A stretch of DNA of 64,000 nt from SHYR01 sp036013055 (GTDB lineage Bacteria; Chloroflexota; Dehalococcoidia; UBA2979). The first letter of the stretch is position 1. The number at the start of each line of letters is the position of its first letter. The stretch lies in contig DASCQM010000013.1 of NCBI GenBank assembly GCA_036013055.1, positions 10,663-74,662 of the forward strand. Direction: 5' to 3'. The notes under the pieces were generated by a model. The model was not told the DNA's origin. It did not search any database and saw only the letters and a program-made list of their open reading frames with translations. Below, one piece after another: positions 44,981 through 53,798 of this stretch. The translations under genes were made by a program, and so were the position numbers.

Positions 44981-45955
44981 ATGCCCGACATCGAACGCAC
45001 TGACGAAGGCACCGAGATGCTCAACTACGGCGGTCAGGCCGTGATTGAGGGCGTCATGATTCGCGGCGAGCGCTCCGTGGCCGTCGCCGTTCGGCGTCCC
45101 GACGGCGAGATCGCGACGCAGACAACTGACCTCAGCGCGCTCTACCGCAGCCCGCTACGCCGCGTGCCGCTGCTGCGCGGCATCCTCGTGCTCTGGGAGA
45201 CCTTCGCGCTGGGCATTCGTGCGCTCACCTGGGCCGCGGGCATCGCCGCCGACGAGGTCGACGAGCAGGGCGAGCCGAATCCGCTGGGTATCGCCGGGTG
45301 GCTCACGATCCTCGTCGCGCTCACGATCGGCGTCGGCATCTTCTTCGGCGGGCCCGTGCTGCTCGCCGCTTGGCTTGAGTCGTACGTCACGTCGAGTCTG
45401 GCCGTCGTCGCCATCGAGGGAGCGATCCGCGTCGCACTCTTGATCGGCTACATCTGGTTGATCGGGCGCTCCAGCGAGATCGAGCGAGTCTTCCAGTACC
45501 ACGGTGCCGAGCACATGGCGATCCACGCCTTCGAGCACCGGGCGATTACCGCCGAGTCGCTGATCGGAACGAATGCGGGTCCGCCACCGGTCGCGGCCGT
45601 GCGACGCTTCGAGCGAGCGCATCCGCGCTGCGGAACCTCGTTCCTGCTCACCGTCGCCTTCGTCGCCGTGATCGTCTTCGCGTTGCTCGGCACGCCCCCG
45701 CTGTGGTGGCGGCTGCTCTCGCGCATCGTCTTCATCCCCGTGGTCGCGGCGATCGCGTATGAGGCGATCCGGTTCGCTGGCCGCCACTCGTCACACTGGC
45801 TCGTGCACTGGCTCTTCGCGGCCAATCTCGCTCTGCAGCGGCTCACGACGCGCGAACCAGACGACGAGCAGATTCAGGTCGCGGTCTCCGCTCTCGGACT
45901 GGCCGTCGCGAGCGATCAAGCCGCGAGGACAGGGGCGACGGCGGAACCGGACTAG
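44981..45955 (+). CDS. DUF1385 (YqhQ-like) membrane protein
   Basis: 324 residues with GGAGG just before the ATG. 'YGGQAVIEGVMIRGERSVAVAVRRPDG' is the hallmark start of DUF1385 proteins, followed by 'LRGILVLWETFALGIRAL' and 'YHGAEHMAIHAFE' with the conserved E-x-x-x-I-H. About four membrane helices (e.g. ~108-130, ~145-165, ~225-245). The family is often next to rpmE and prfA; prfA is absent here. Function unknown, probably in the cell envelope. The stop codon shares a CTAG palindrome with the converging HAD gene. Confidence 0.93.
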   Translation: MPDIERTDEGTEMLNYGGQAVIEGVMIRGERSVAVAVRRPDGEIATQTTDLSALYRSPLRRVPLLRGILVLWETFALGIRALTWAAGIAADEVDEQGEPNPLGIAGWLTILVALTIGVGIFFGGPVLLAAWLESYVTSSLAVVAIEGAIRVALLIGYIWLIGRSSEIERVFQYHGAEHMAIHAFEHRAITAESLIGTNAGPPPVAAVRRFERAHPRCGTSFLLTVAFVAVIVFALLGTPPLWWRLLSRIVFIPVVAAIAYEAIRFAGRHSSHWLVHWLFAANLALQRLTTREPDDEQIQVAVSALGLAVASDQAARTGATAEPD

Positions 45956-46644
45956 CCGGCGAGCGCCACCATCTCCAGCAGTTCGCTCAACGACGAGATT
46001 CGCCGCACGGACGTGTCCTGCACCCGCGCATCACGATCGATCAGTACCGACTCCAGCCCCGCGAGCTGCGCCGGCTCGTAGTCGTTCTCGATGCGGTCGC
46101 CGACCGAGAGCGCCCGCTCCGGCGTCCCACCGGCCGCCGCGACCGCATCCCGAAAGAACCGGGGGTCAGGCTTCAAGTACTCCACGTCGGCGGCGGCGAG
46201 CGTCGCGTCGAAGTAGCGATCGAGGTCGGGCACCGAGAGGTCGAGGTTGCCGTTCGAAGCCGCGATCAGGGTGAAGCCACCCACCCGTAGCTCGTCGAGC
46301 GTGCCGCGCACATCCGGGTAGACGGGCGTCGTCTCGGCGCGCGTGCGAAAGAAGATCTCATTCACCTCGTCCACGACCGCATCGTCCGTGATCTCCGCCG
46401 CCTCGAGAATGCGACGAAACGACTCCCGCCGCGCCTCGGCGAGCATGCGGTTCGCGTACTGCGGCTCGACGACGACGAGGTCGCGCACCTGCTGCAACAT
46501 CGCGGGCGAGACGATCGACGTCGTCAGCACGGAGAGACGCTCAGCCGCGGCAGTCTGCGCGTGGCGCAGCGCGACGCTGAAGTCGACGAGCGTGTCGTCG
46601 ACATCGAAGACGATGTGCGAGACCACGAACGGCGGTTCCGCCAC
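45952..46644 (-). CDS. HAD family hydrolase
   Basis: 230 residues. Motif I 'FDVDDTLVDFS' (D-x-D-x-T), motif II 'LIAASNGN' (Ser), motif III Lys in 'YLKPDPRFF' and motif IV 'SVGDRIENDYEPAQLAGLESVLIDR' are complete. It is a phosphatase or haloacid-type enzyme with a helical cap (~residues 20-95). It lies downstream of hisI by 19 nt and could supply histidinol-phosphate phosphatase activity missing from the cluster, but the sequence does not show that. Confidence 0.9.
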   Translation of the reverse strand: MAEPPFVVSHIVFDVDDTLVDFSVALRHAQTAAAERLSVLTTSIVSPAMLQQVRDLVVVEPQYANRMLAEARRESFRRILEAAEITDDAVVDEVNEIFFRTRAETTPVYPDVRGTLDELRVGGFTLIAASNGNLDLSVPDLDRYFDATLAAADVEYLKPDPRFFRDAVAAAGGTPERALSVGDRIENDYEPAQLAGLESVLIDRDARVQDTSVRRISSLSELLEMVALAG

Positions 46645-46663
46645 GGCGACGCGGACCGTGCCG

Positions 46664-47038
46664 CTAGACGCTGACCGTGCGCGATGTCACGTCGTCTTCC
46701 TCGACGAAGCAGGAGTGCGCGCCGGTGTGGCAGATGCCGCCACCAAGCAGCTCGGCTTCGATCAGGAGCGTGTCCCCATCGCAGTCGGCGGTCACGGCCA
46801 GCACCTTCACGTAGTCGCCGGAAGTCGCACCCTTGTGCCAGACCTCCTGACGTGAGCGCGACCAGAAGACGGCCTGCCCGAGTTCGAGCGTCTGCCGCAG
46901 CGTCTGCTCGTTCATGTAGCCGAGCATCACGACCTCGTGCGTCGATTGCACCTGCACGACCGCAGGGATCAGGCCGGCGTCGTCGTACTTCAGCGCGGAG
47001 GGGTCGATCCCCGTTCCATCAGTGGTGGAATCACTCAT
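46664..47038 (-). CDS. hisI: Phosphoribosyl-AMP cyclohydrolase
   Basis: 124 residues, the HisI domain without a fused HisE. 'VVMLGYMNEQTLRQTLELGQAVFWSRSRQEVWHKGATSG' and 'DCDGDTLLIEAE' (metal D-x-D-x-D), with 'GGGICHTGAHSCF' providing the zinc Cys residues. It opens the adenine ring of phosphoribosyl-AMP, step 3 of histidine synthesis. Its start overlaps the hisF end by 8 nt. Confidence 0.96.
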   Translation of the reverse strand: MSDSTTDGTGIDPSALKYDDAGLIPAVVQVQSTHEVVMLGYMNEQTLRQTLELGQAVFWSRSRQEVWHKGATSGDYVKVLAVTADCDGDTLLIEAELLGGGICHTGAHSCFVEEDDVTSRTVSV

Positions 47039-47873
47039 CGTCGTTACCCGTCTCGTTCGTCGCTGTCTCGTTCGTCGATGCTTCGCCGGTAGCAGAGTCG
47101 TCGCTCACGTCCACCGGTCGCATCGGAATGCCGCGGCCCATCAGGTAGTCCTTCAGCGTCGCGATGTCGTATGTGCCGAAGTGAAAGATCGACGCCGCCA
47201 GTACCGCGTCCGCCCCGCCCTCGGTGAGGGCGTCATAGAGATGCTCTGGCGTTCCCGCCCCACCGGACGCGATTACCGGCACCTCGACGACATCGCTGAT
47301 CGAACGCAGCAGCGGCAGGTCGTAGCCCGTCTGGTGCCCGTCCGTATCCATCGACGTCACCAGCAGTTCGCCCGCGCCGCGCTCAACGGCTTCGCGTGCC
47401 CACTCAACGGCATCGCGACCGGTCGGCGTGCGCCCGCCGTGTGTGTAGATCTCCCAGCGGTCTTCGTCATCGATGCGCTTCGCGTCGACCGCCGTCACGA
47501 TGCATTGCGCGCCAAAGCGGTGCGCGCCCTCGGAGATCAACTCCGGATTCTCGATCGCGGAGGTGTTCACGGAGATCTTGTCGGCACCCATCTCCAGCAT
47601 CATGCGCATGTCGTCGGTCGAGCGGATGCCTCCGCCCACGGTCAGCGGAACGAATACCTGATCCGCCGTGCGGCCGATCAGCTCGTAGACGCTCGTTCGG
47701 TTGTCCGAGGAGGCCGTGATATCGAGGAACACGAGCTCGTCGGCACCGGCCTGGCTGTATGAATTGGCGAGTTCGACCGGGTCGCCGGCGTCACGCAACT
47801 CGACGAAGGAGATGCCTTTCACCACGCGCCCGTCGGCGACATCAAAGCAGGGGATGATCCGTTTCGTCAGCAT
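47031..47873 (-). CDS. hisF: Imidazole glycerol phosphate synthase, cyclase subunit
   Basis: 280 residues; the usual length is ~255 and the excess is a Thr/Asn/Glu/Asp-rich tail with repeated T-N-E-T. 'RIIPCFDVADGRVVKG' (catalytic Asp11-type residue), 'PLTVGGGIRS', 'VTAVDAKRI' and 'DGTKSGYD'-like 'DTDGHQTGYDLPLLRSIS' match HisF. It makes imidazole glycerol phosphate with HisH and releases AICAR to purine synthesis. Located between hisA and hisI. Confidence 0.96.
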   Translation of the reverse strand: MLTKRIIPCFDVADGRVVKGISFVELRDAGDPVELANSYSQAGADELVFLDITASSDNRTSVYELIGRTADQVFVPLTVGGGIRSTDDMRMMLEMGADKISVNTSAIENPELISEGAHRFGAQCIVTAVDAKRIDDEDRWEIYTHGGRTPTGRDAVEWAREAVERGAGELLVTSMDTDGHQTGYDLPLLRSISDVVEVPVIASGGAGTPEHLYDALTEGGADAVLAASIFHFGTYDIATLKDYLMGRGIPMRPVDVSDDSATGEASTNETATNETGNDDE

Positions 47874-47882
47874 CGTAGTAGC

Positions 47883-48596
47883 TCAGCGCGCCGCGGCGAT
47901 CGCATCGCCGAGGTCAATGTCGCCGGTGTACAGCGCGAGTCCGACGATCGCGGCTTCGATCCCGCATTCGCTGAGGTGGCGCACATCTTCGAGGGTCGTG
48001 ACCCCGCCCGCAGCTACCACCGAGACGGACGTCCCGGATGCGAGATCCTCGTACATCTGAAGGTTGGGACCGTCGCCCTTGCCGTCCTGCGCGATGTCGG
48101 TGACGACGACACGCTCCACGCCCATGCTCGCGAGCTGCCCGATCCACGCGGTCGCGGAAAGGTCGGTGCTCTCCGTCCAGCCTTCGAGCTGCACGAGCCC
48201 GTCGCGGGCATCGACGGAGACAATCAGCCGTTCGCGTGCCGCCGCGACTGCTTCGCGCAGCAGCGCCGGGTCCTTCACCGCTGCCGTGCCGAGCACGACG
48301 CGATTCACGCCGGCATCGAGCGTCGACTGCACCGCCTCAAGCGAGCGGATACCGCCGCCCGTCTGCACGGCGCAGTTGACGGACTGCACGATGTTCTTGA
48401 CCACGCTCGCGTTCGCCTGCTGGCCGCCACGCGCGCCATCGAGGTCGACAACATGGATGCGGGCCGCCTGATACGACGCCCAGCGCACCGCGACCTTGAC
48501 CGGATCCTCGTCGAAGATCGTCTCGCGGTCGTAATTGCCCTGGTAGAGACGTACACATTTCCCATCGCGAATATCGATGGCGGGAATGATCTCCAT
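47883..48596 (-). CDS. hisA: ProFAR isomerase
   Basis: 237 residues, TIM barrel. 'IIPAIDIRDGKCVRLYQGNYDRETIF' holds the first catalytic Asp; 'VQTGGGIRSLEAVQ' and 'VVTDIAQDGKGDGPNLQMYEDL' hold phosphate-binding Gly and the second Asp. It converts ProFAR to PRFAR. No sign of the dual PriA (HisA/TrpF) role can be judged by eye. GAGAGG lies upstream. It is 9 nt before hisF. Confidence 0.95.
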   Translation of the reverse strand: MEIIPAIDIRDGKCVRLYQGNYDRETIFDEDPVKVAVRWASYQAARIHVVDLDGARGGQQANASVVKNIVQSVNCAVQTGGGIRSLEAVQSTLDAGVNRVVLGTAAVKDPALLREAVAAARERLIVSVDARDGLVQLEGWTESTDLSATAWIGQLASMGVERVVVTDIAQDGKGDGPNLQMYEDLASGTSVSVVAAGGVTTLEDVRHLSECGIEAAIVGLALYTGDIDLGDAIAAAR

Positions 48597-48610
48597 GGTC
48601 GGCTTGCCTC

Positions 48611-49273
48611 TCAGGCGCCGGAAGCGGCGGGGGCCGCCTCGGATGGTGCGATCGTGCCTCGCTCACGGGCGAGGCTCAGGAAGTTGGCATACAGTCGGAG
48701 GCCGAGCTCGGCGGACTTTTCAGGATGGAATTGCGTCGCGATCATGTTGTCGCGACCCATCACCGCCGGGAAACGCACGCCGTACTCCGTCTCGCCGATC
48801 ACCGTGTCCGGCTCGGCCGGCTGCGGGTGGTACGAGTGGACGAAGTAGAAGTACGACCCACTGGGAATGCCCTCGAAGACCGGGTGCTCCTGCACCAGAT
48901 CGACAGTGTTCCAGCCGGTGTGCGGCACGGTCATGCCCTGCGGAAAGCGCACGATGCGGCCCGGCAGCACGCCGAGGCACTCGTGTGAGCCACCTTCCTC
49001 GGAGACATCGAAGAGCGCCTGGAAGCCCATGCAGACACCAAGGAACGGCTTCCCCGACTGGATGTATTCACGGATCGGGCCATCGAGGCCCCCCGCACGG
49101 AGATTCGCCATCGTGTCGGCGGCAGCGCCGACGCCGGGCAGGATCACAGCCTTCGCACCCTCGATGTCGCGCGCCGCAGACGTCACGCGCGCCTCGACCC
49201 CGGCATGAGCCACGGCACGCGCCACGCTACGCAGATTTCCTGCGCCGTAGTCGACGATCACCACGTCAGCCAT
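48611..49273 (-). CDS. hisH: Imidazole glycerol phosphate synthase, glutaminase subunit
   Basis: 220 residues of the class I glutamine amidotransferase family. 'VIVDYGAGNLRSV' start, oxyanion strand 'VILPGVGAA', nucleophile 'LGVCMGFQALF' (Cys), and the catalytic His-Glu in 'IATQFHPEKS' are present. It provides ammonia to HisF. First gene of hisH-hisA-hisF-hisI-HAD; divergent from ligA with a 75-nt gap. Confidence 0.96.
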   Translation of the reverse strand: MADVVIVDYGAGNLRSVARAVAHAGVEARVTSAARDIEGAKAVILPGVGAAADTMANLRAGGLDGPIREYIQSGKPFLGVCMGFQALFDVSEEGGSHECLGVLPGRIVRFPQGMTVPHTGWNTVDLVQEHPVFEGIPSGSYFYFVHSYHPQPAEPDTVIGETEYGVRFPAVMGRDNMIATQFHPEKSAELGLRLYANFLSLARERGTIAPSEAAPAASGA

Positions 49274-49334
49274 GGGTCACCCTCTTCGGTGCCGCTACGC
49301 CAGTCTCGCGATCAATTCTACACGGCGTACAAGC

Positions 49335-49340
49335 TATACT
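49335..49340 (+). promoter_or_regulatory. Candidate -10 box (tatact) directly before ligA
   Basis: TATACT ends eight bases upstream of the ligA ATG at 49349, so the transcript would begin at or within a base or two of the start codon. No -35 box at 16-18 bp is convincing, and there is no SD. Confidence 0.45.
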
Positions 49341-49348
49341 CCGCGACC

Positions 49349-51406
49349 ATGACATCCGACGGCACTCCGCGAGACCTCGACAGCGCCCGCGAGCGCATCG
49401 AATCGTTGCGCTCGCAGATCCGCCACCACGACCATCGCTACCACGTACTGAACGACCCTGAGATCGGCGATTCGCAGTACGACCGTCTCTACCGCGAACT
49501 CGTCGACGCCGAGACCGAGTTCCCTACGCTCGTCACGCCCGACTCCCCGACACAGCGCGTCTCAGGCGAGCCGTCCGACGGCTTCACGAGCGTCGAACAC
49601 CGGCAGCCGATGCTCTCGCTCGGCAACGTCTTCGATGGCGATGAGCTGCGCGAATGGCACGCCCGCGTCGTCGGCCTGCTCGAACGCAGTGACTTCGCGC
49701 TCATCTGCGAGCCGAAGATCGACGGCCTCGCAATCTCGCTGACCTACGAGAACGGCGAGTTCGTACGCGGCGTGACGCGCGGCGACGGCCTCACGGGAGA
49801 TGACATCACCGCGAACCTACGCACGATCCGCTCAATCCCGCTCCGCCTCCAGGACGTTGGCGCCCCACCCGGCATCGAGATTCGCGGCGAGATCTACCTC
49901 GGGAAGGCCGACTTCGCGCGCCTCAACAAACAGCGGGCCGCAGAGGGCGAGCCGCTCTACATGAACCCGCGAAACACTGCTGCGGGTTCCCTGCGTCAGC
50001 TCGATCCATCGATCACCGCTGCGCGCGGCCTCGACATCTTCGCCTACCAGATCGGCTGGACCGATGGCGGCGACGCACCTGCCGCATCGCAGTCGGCGGC
50101 CCTCGAGTGGGTCGCATCCGCGGGGCTGCCGACGAACCCACACGCAGAACGCTTCGAGTCGGTCGATGCCGCCGCAGACTTCTGTGCGTCGTGGATCGAT
50201 CGACGCGGCGATCTGCCATACGAGATCGACGGCGTGGTCGTGAAGGTCGACGACTTCGCGCTCCAACGTCAGCTCGGCACCGTCGGGCGTGATCCTCGCT
50301 GGGCGACGGCGTTCAAGCTCCCGGCGGAGCAGGCCGTCACTCGCCTCAATCGCATCTCCGTCTCGGTCGGTCGCACCGGCGTGCTGACCCCTTTCGCCGA
50401 GCTTGAGCCGGTGGTCGTCGGCGGCGTCGAGGTGCGGATGGCGACGCTGCACAATGAGGATCAGATTCACGAGAAGGACATCCGCGCGGGTGACGACGTG
50501 ATCGTTCAGCGCGCGGGCGATGTGATCCCGCAGGTCGTCGGACCGGTGCTCTCACGTCGAAAGTCCGGTCTGCGCAAGTTCGCGATGCCAAAGGCCTGCC
50601 CCGTCTGCAAGACGCCGGTCGAGCGCGACCCGGACGAGGCTGCGCTGCGCTGCACGAACCGGAACTGCCCCGCCCAGCTCGCGCGGCTCGTCGAGCACTA
50701 CACCTCGCGCGGCGGGATGGACATCGACGGCTTCGGCGAGCAGCTATCAGCGCGCCTCGTCGAACTCGGCTTCATCAAGTCGCTGCCGGATCTCTACCGC
50801 CTGCTGCCACGTCGCCGCAAAGCGCTGCTGGAACTCGACCGCGTCGGAGAGTTGCTGCTCGACAAGATCGAGCGCGGCCTCGAAGCGAGCAAGAGCCAGC
50901 CGCTGCGACGTCTGCTCGTCGCGCTCGGCATCCGCCACATCGGCACCGAAAGCGCGGAGGCGCTGGCGGTGCACTTCGGCTCGATGGACGCCCTGCGTGC
51001 GGCGTCCCGCGAGCAGATCGAGGCGATCGATGGCATTGGGCCGATCGTTGCTGAGGCGCTCTACGCGTACCTCCACGACCGCCGCTACGCCGCCCATATC
51101 GAACGGCTCGCGAAGGTCGGCGTGCGCATGGACGACGAGCGCGCCGCGATCGGCGGACCACTCGACGGCGAAGTCTTCGTCGTCACGGGCGCGCTGGAGC
51201 GCTGGTCGCGGAACGAGGCCGAGGCGCTGATCAAGAGCCTCGGTGGGCGAGCCACCGGCGCGGTGACGAAGAACACCAGCTACCTGCTCGCCGGTGACGG
51301 AGGCGGCCAGAAGCGTAACAAGGCGATCTCGCTGGACAGGCCAATCCTCAGCGAGGTGGACTTCATCGACTTGCTCACGAGCCGTGGCTGGCAAGAGACT
51401 CCGTGA
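49349..51406 (+). CDS. ligA: NAD-dependent DNA ligase
   Basis: 685 residues from ATG 49349. Domains in order: Ia/NAD-binding ('HHDHRYHVLNDPEIGDSQYD', ~26-45), adenylation with catalytic Lys in 'CEPKIDGLAISLTYENG' (~residue 117), OB-fold ('VGRTGVLTPFAELEPV'), zinc finger 'CPVCKTPVERDPDEAALRCT' with 'CPAQ' following, helix-hairpin-helix repeats ('LLVALGIRHIGTESAEALAV', 'IDGIGPIVAEAL') and a C-terminal BRCT domain ('GEVFVVTGALERWSRNEAEALI'). It seals nicks in replication and repair. The mRNA may be leaderless. Confidence 0.97.
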   Translation: MTSDGTPRDLDSARERIESLRSQIRHHDHRYHVLNDPEIGDSQYDRLYRELVDAETEFPTLVTPDSPTQRVSGEPSDGFTSVEHRQPMLSLGNVFDGDELREWHARVVGLLERSDFALICEPKIDGLAISLTYENGEFVRGVTRGDGLTGDDITANLRTIRSIPLRLQDVGAPPGIEIRGEIYLGKADFARLNKQRAAEGEPLYMNPRNTAAGSLRQLDPSITAARGLDIFAYQIGWTDGGDAPAASQSAALEWVASAGLPTNPHAERFESVDAAADFCASWIDRRGDLPYEIDGVVVKVDDFALQRQLGTVGRDPRWATAFKLPAEQAVTRLNRISVSVGRTGVLTPFAELEPVVVGGVEVRMATLHNEDQIHEKDIRAGDDVIVQRAGDVIPQVVGPVLSRRKSGLRKFAMPKACPVCKTPVERDPDEAALRCTNRNCPAQLARLVEHYTSRGGMDIDGFGEQLSARLVELGFIKSLPDLYRLLPRRRKALLELDRVGELLLDKIERGLEASKSQPLRRLLVALGIRHIGTESAEALAVHFGSMDALRAASREQIEAIDGIGPIVAEALYAYLHDRRYAAHIERLAKVGVRMDDERAAIGGPLDGEVFVVTGALERWSRNEAEALIKSLGGRATGAVTKNTSYLLAGDGGGQKRNKAISLDRPILSEVDFIDLLTSRGWQETP

Positions 51407-51419
51407 GCAACGGAGCACG

Positions 51420-52556
51420 ATGACCACTCAGCCCACTTCCGCCGACCTCGAACGCTACCGCGACTACCTGCAGGAAGAGGTGGACGGCCTCTACATCTAC
51501 GAGACGCTCGCGAGCATCGAGGAGGACGCCGAACTGCGAGGCCTCTACATCAAGCTGATCGCGACGGAGCAGAAGCACCTCGAACTCTGGCAGGAGCAGC
51601 TCGAGCGGGGCGGCGTGGACTCTGCACCCGAACCGCCTTCGCGTCGCGCCCGCATCATGATGTGGCTCGCGCGGCGCTTTGGCCCGGCGCTCGTGCTGCC
51701 GATGATCCAGACTTTCGAGGTTGATGCCGGCGACATGTACCGCGGCGACCCGATCGCGGAGGCTGCCGGGCTGCCTGCCGACGAGGTCTCGCACGCCAAG
51801 ATCTTCGGCGCGCTCGCAGGCACGCCGGGCGGCGTCTCCGGTTCCGCGATCGGCCAGGTGGAGATGCGGCACCGCGCGCTCGGCGGCGGCAATGCACTGC
51901 GCGCCTCGGTACTGGGCGCGAACGATGGGCTTGTCTCAAACCTCGCGCTGGTGATGGGCGTCGCCGGTGCCGACCCCGGGCAGGCGACGGTCGTGCTCGT
52001 CGGCATCGCCGGCCTGGTGGCGGGCGCGTCGTCGATGGCACTCGGCGAGTGGATCTCCGTCACATCCTCGCGGGAGGCCGCCGAAGCGCAGCTCGCAATC
52101 GAGGCCGAGGAGATCGCGCTGATGCCCGAGGCGGAAGAAGAGGAACTATCACTGATCTACCAGGCGAAGGGCCTGCCGGAAGCCGAAGCCCAGTCGCTTG
52201 CCGCCCAGATCATGTCGAACCCGGAAACCGCGCTGAGCACGCTCGCGCGCGAGGAGCTGGGGATTGTGCCGGAAGATCTCGGCTCGCCGTGGACCGCCGC
52301 CTTCGCGTCGTTCCTGCTCTTCTCGGTCGGCGCGATCCTGCCGGTGCTCCCGTTCCTCTTCGGCGGATCGCTGATCGCGATCCTCGCCAGCGCCGCCCTC
52401 TCCGCGATCGGACTCTTCGTCCTCGGCGCGGGAATCACGCTGCTGACGGCACGCAATGCCTGGTACTCGGGCGTACGACAGGTGCTGCTCGGGCTCGCCG
52501 CGGCCGTGATCACGTTCGGAATCGGCACGATCGTCGGAGAAGTCGCGGGAATCTAG
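51420..52556 (+). CDS. Ferritin-like domain fused to VIT1/CCC1 family transporter
   Basis: 378 residues from ATG 51420, with GGAG upstream. The N-terminal ~140 residues are a rubrerythrin/ferritin-like helical bundle with spaced metal Glu/His ('YIYETLASIEEDAELRGL', 'ATEQKHLELWQEQLE'). The rest is a CCC1/VIT1 transporter with five helices: 'LRASVLGANDGLVSNLALVMGVAGA' and 'VAGASSMALGEWISVTSSREAAEAQ' (cytosolic metal-binding Glu cluster after it). This matches the layout of MbfA, an iron exporter of alpha-proteobacteria. Probably moves Fe2+ or Mn2+ out of the cytosol. It starts 13 nt after ligA. Confidence 0.92.
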   Translation: MTTQPTSADLERYRDYLQEEVDGLYIYETLASIEEDAELRGLYIKLIATEQKHLELWQEQLERGGVDSAPEPPSRRARIMMWLARRFGPALVLPMIQTFEVDAGDMYRGDPIAEAAGLPADEVSHAKIFGALAGTPGGVSGSAIGQVEMRHRALGGGNALRASVLGANDGLVSNLALVMGVAGADPGQATVVLVGIAGLVAGASSMALGEWISVTSSREAAEAQLAIEAEEIALMPEAEEEELSLIYQAKGLPEAEAQSLAAQIMSNPETALSTLAREELGIVPEDLGSPWTAAFASFLLFSVGAILPVLPFLFGGSLIAILASAALSAIGLFVLGAGITLLTARNAWYSGVRQVLLGLAAAVITFGIGTIVGEVAGI

Positions 52557-52576
52557 TCCGGATTCGCGATTCTCGC

Positions 52577-52605
52577 TTGTAGCGCCAACCGCCCATCCGT
52601 ATACT
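52577..52605 (+). promoter_or_regulatory. Sigma-70-type promoter of the mreB operon
   Basis: TTGTAG (52577-52582), exactly 17 bp, TATACT (52600-52605). It lies about 90 bp upstream of the mreB start, in the only sizeable gap before the five-gene operon. Confidence 0.65.
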
Positions 52606-52695
52606 CAGCATCGCAGTAGTCCTGCCGCCCGACCCCGAGGCAGCGGCTTCCCTCCCCCACCGACGAACGTTCCTCTCCCCCGAGGATTCGAGCCT

Positions 52696-53757
52696 GTGTT
52701 CAATCCACTGTCATCCTTCCTGGGGATGTTCTCTCACGACATCGCGGTCGACCTCGGCACCGCCAACACCCTGGTGATGGTGCGCGGCCGAGGCATCGTC
52801 ATCGACGAGCCGTCGGTGGTCGCCATCGACCGCGTCTCGAAGCGCATCCTCGCCATCGGCGAAGAGGCGAAACGCATGGTTGGACGCACCCCTTCGGCGA
52901 TCGTCGCCGTGCGGCCCCTGCGCGACGGCGTGATCTCCGACTTCGCCGTTACGGAGCGCATGCTCCAGTACTTCATTCGCTCCGTGCACGAGCGATTCGG
53001 CCTCGGCATCCCGAAGCCGCGCGTCGTCATCGGCATCCCGTCCGGGGCAACCGAGGTCGAGAAGCGCGCAGTCCACGATGCTGCAATCGCCGCTGGTGCT
53101 CGCTCGGCGTACCTGATCGAAGAGCCGATGGCCGCCACGATCGGCGCCGGACTGCCGGTGATGAACCCGGCTGGCTCGATGATCGTCGACATCGGTGGCG
53201 GCACGACCGAGGTCGCGGTGATCGCCCTCGGTGGCATCATCGTCTCAAACTCGGTGCGCGCTGCTGGCGACGTGATGGACCACGCGATCACCGCCTACGC
53301 GCGGCAGGTCCACAACATGCTGATCGGCGAGCGCACCGCCGAGGCCGTAAAGATCGAGGCCGGCTCCGCGTTCCCGCTCGACGACGAGGGCATTGTCGAC
53401 CTGCGTGGTCGCGACCTCGCGACTGGCCTACCGAAGGCGGTCGAGGTCTCGACGGTCGAGATTCGCGACGCCCTCTCGCCGGTGACAAACGAGATCATCC
53501 GCACGGTGCGCGCCACCATCGAGGTCACTCCTCCCGAGTTGGTGGCTGACCTGATGATGCACGGCATCGCGATGGCTGGCGGCGGCGCGCTGCTGCGCGG
53601 GCTCGACCGCCGCATCGCCACCGACACTCGATTCCCGGTCTATGTCGCTGAAGAACCACTGCGGGCCGTCGTCCGCGGCTGCGGTGAGACGTTGGAGGAA
53701 GCCGATACGCTCCAGAAGGTGCAGTCAGCCGTGGTGTCGCGCCGTCCTCCGCGATAG
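52696..53757 (+). CDS. mreB: Rod shape-determining protein MreB
   Basis: 353 residues from GTG 52696. Actin-fold phosphate loops 'AVDLGTANTLVMVRGRGIVIDEPSVVAI' (phosphate 1) and 'IVDIGGGTTEVAVIALGGII' (phosphate 2), 'IGIPSGATEVEKRAVHDAAI' and 'MAGGGALLRGLDRRI' (adenosine motif) are all present. The start 'FNPLSSFLGMFSHD' has the amphipathic membrane-binding helix. It forms membrane-bound filaments that steer wall synthesis. First gene of mreBCD-mrdA-rodA, implying a rod-shaped cell with peptidoglycan. Confidence 0.97.
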   Translation: MFNPLSSFLGMFSHDIAVDLGTANTLVMVRGRGIVIDEPSVVAIDRVSKRILAIGEEAKRMVGRTPSAIVAVRPLRDGVISDFAVTERMLQYFIRSVHERFGLGIPKPRVVIGIPSGATEVEKRAVHDAAIAAGARSAYLIEEPMAATIGAGLPVMNPAGSMIVDIGGGTTEVAVIALGGIIVSNSVRAAGDVMDHAITAYARQVHNMLIGERTAEAVKIEAGSAFPLDDEGIVDLRGRDLATGLPKAVEVSTVEIRDALSPVTNEIIRTVRATIEVTPPELVADLMMHGIAMAGGGALLRGLDRRIATDTRFPVYVAEEPLRAVVRGCGETLEEADTLQKVQSAVVSRRPPR

Positions 53758-53798
53758 CCACCGCCTCGCACCGGCTGTGAGCGACCGGAGGGTTGCGC

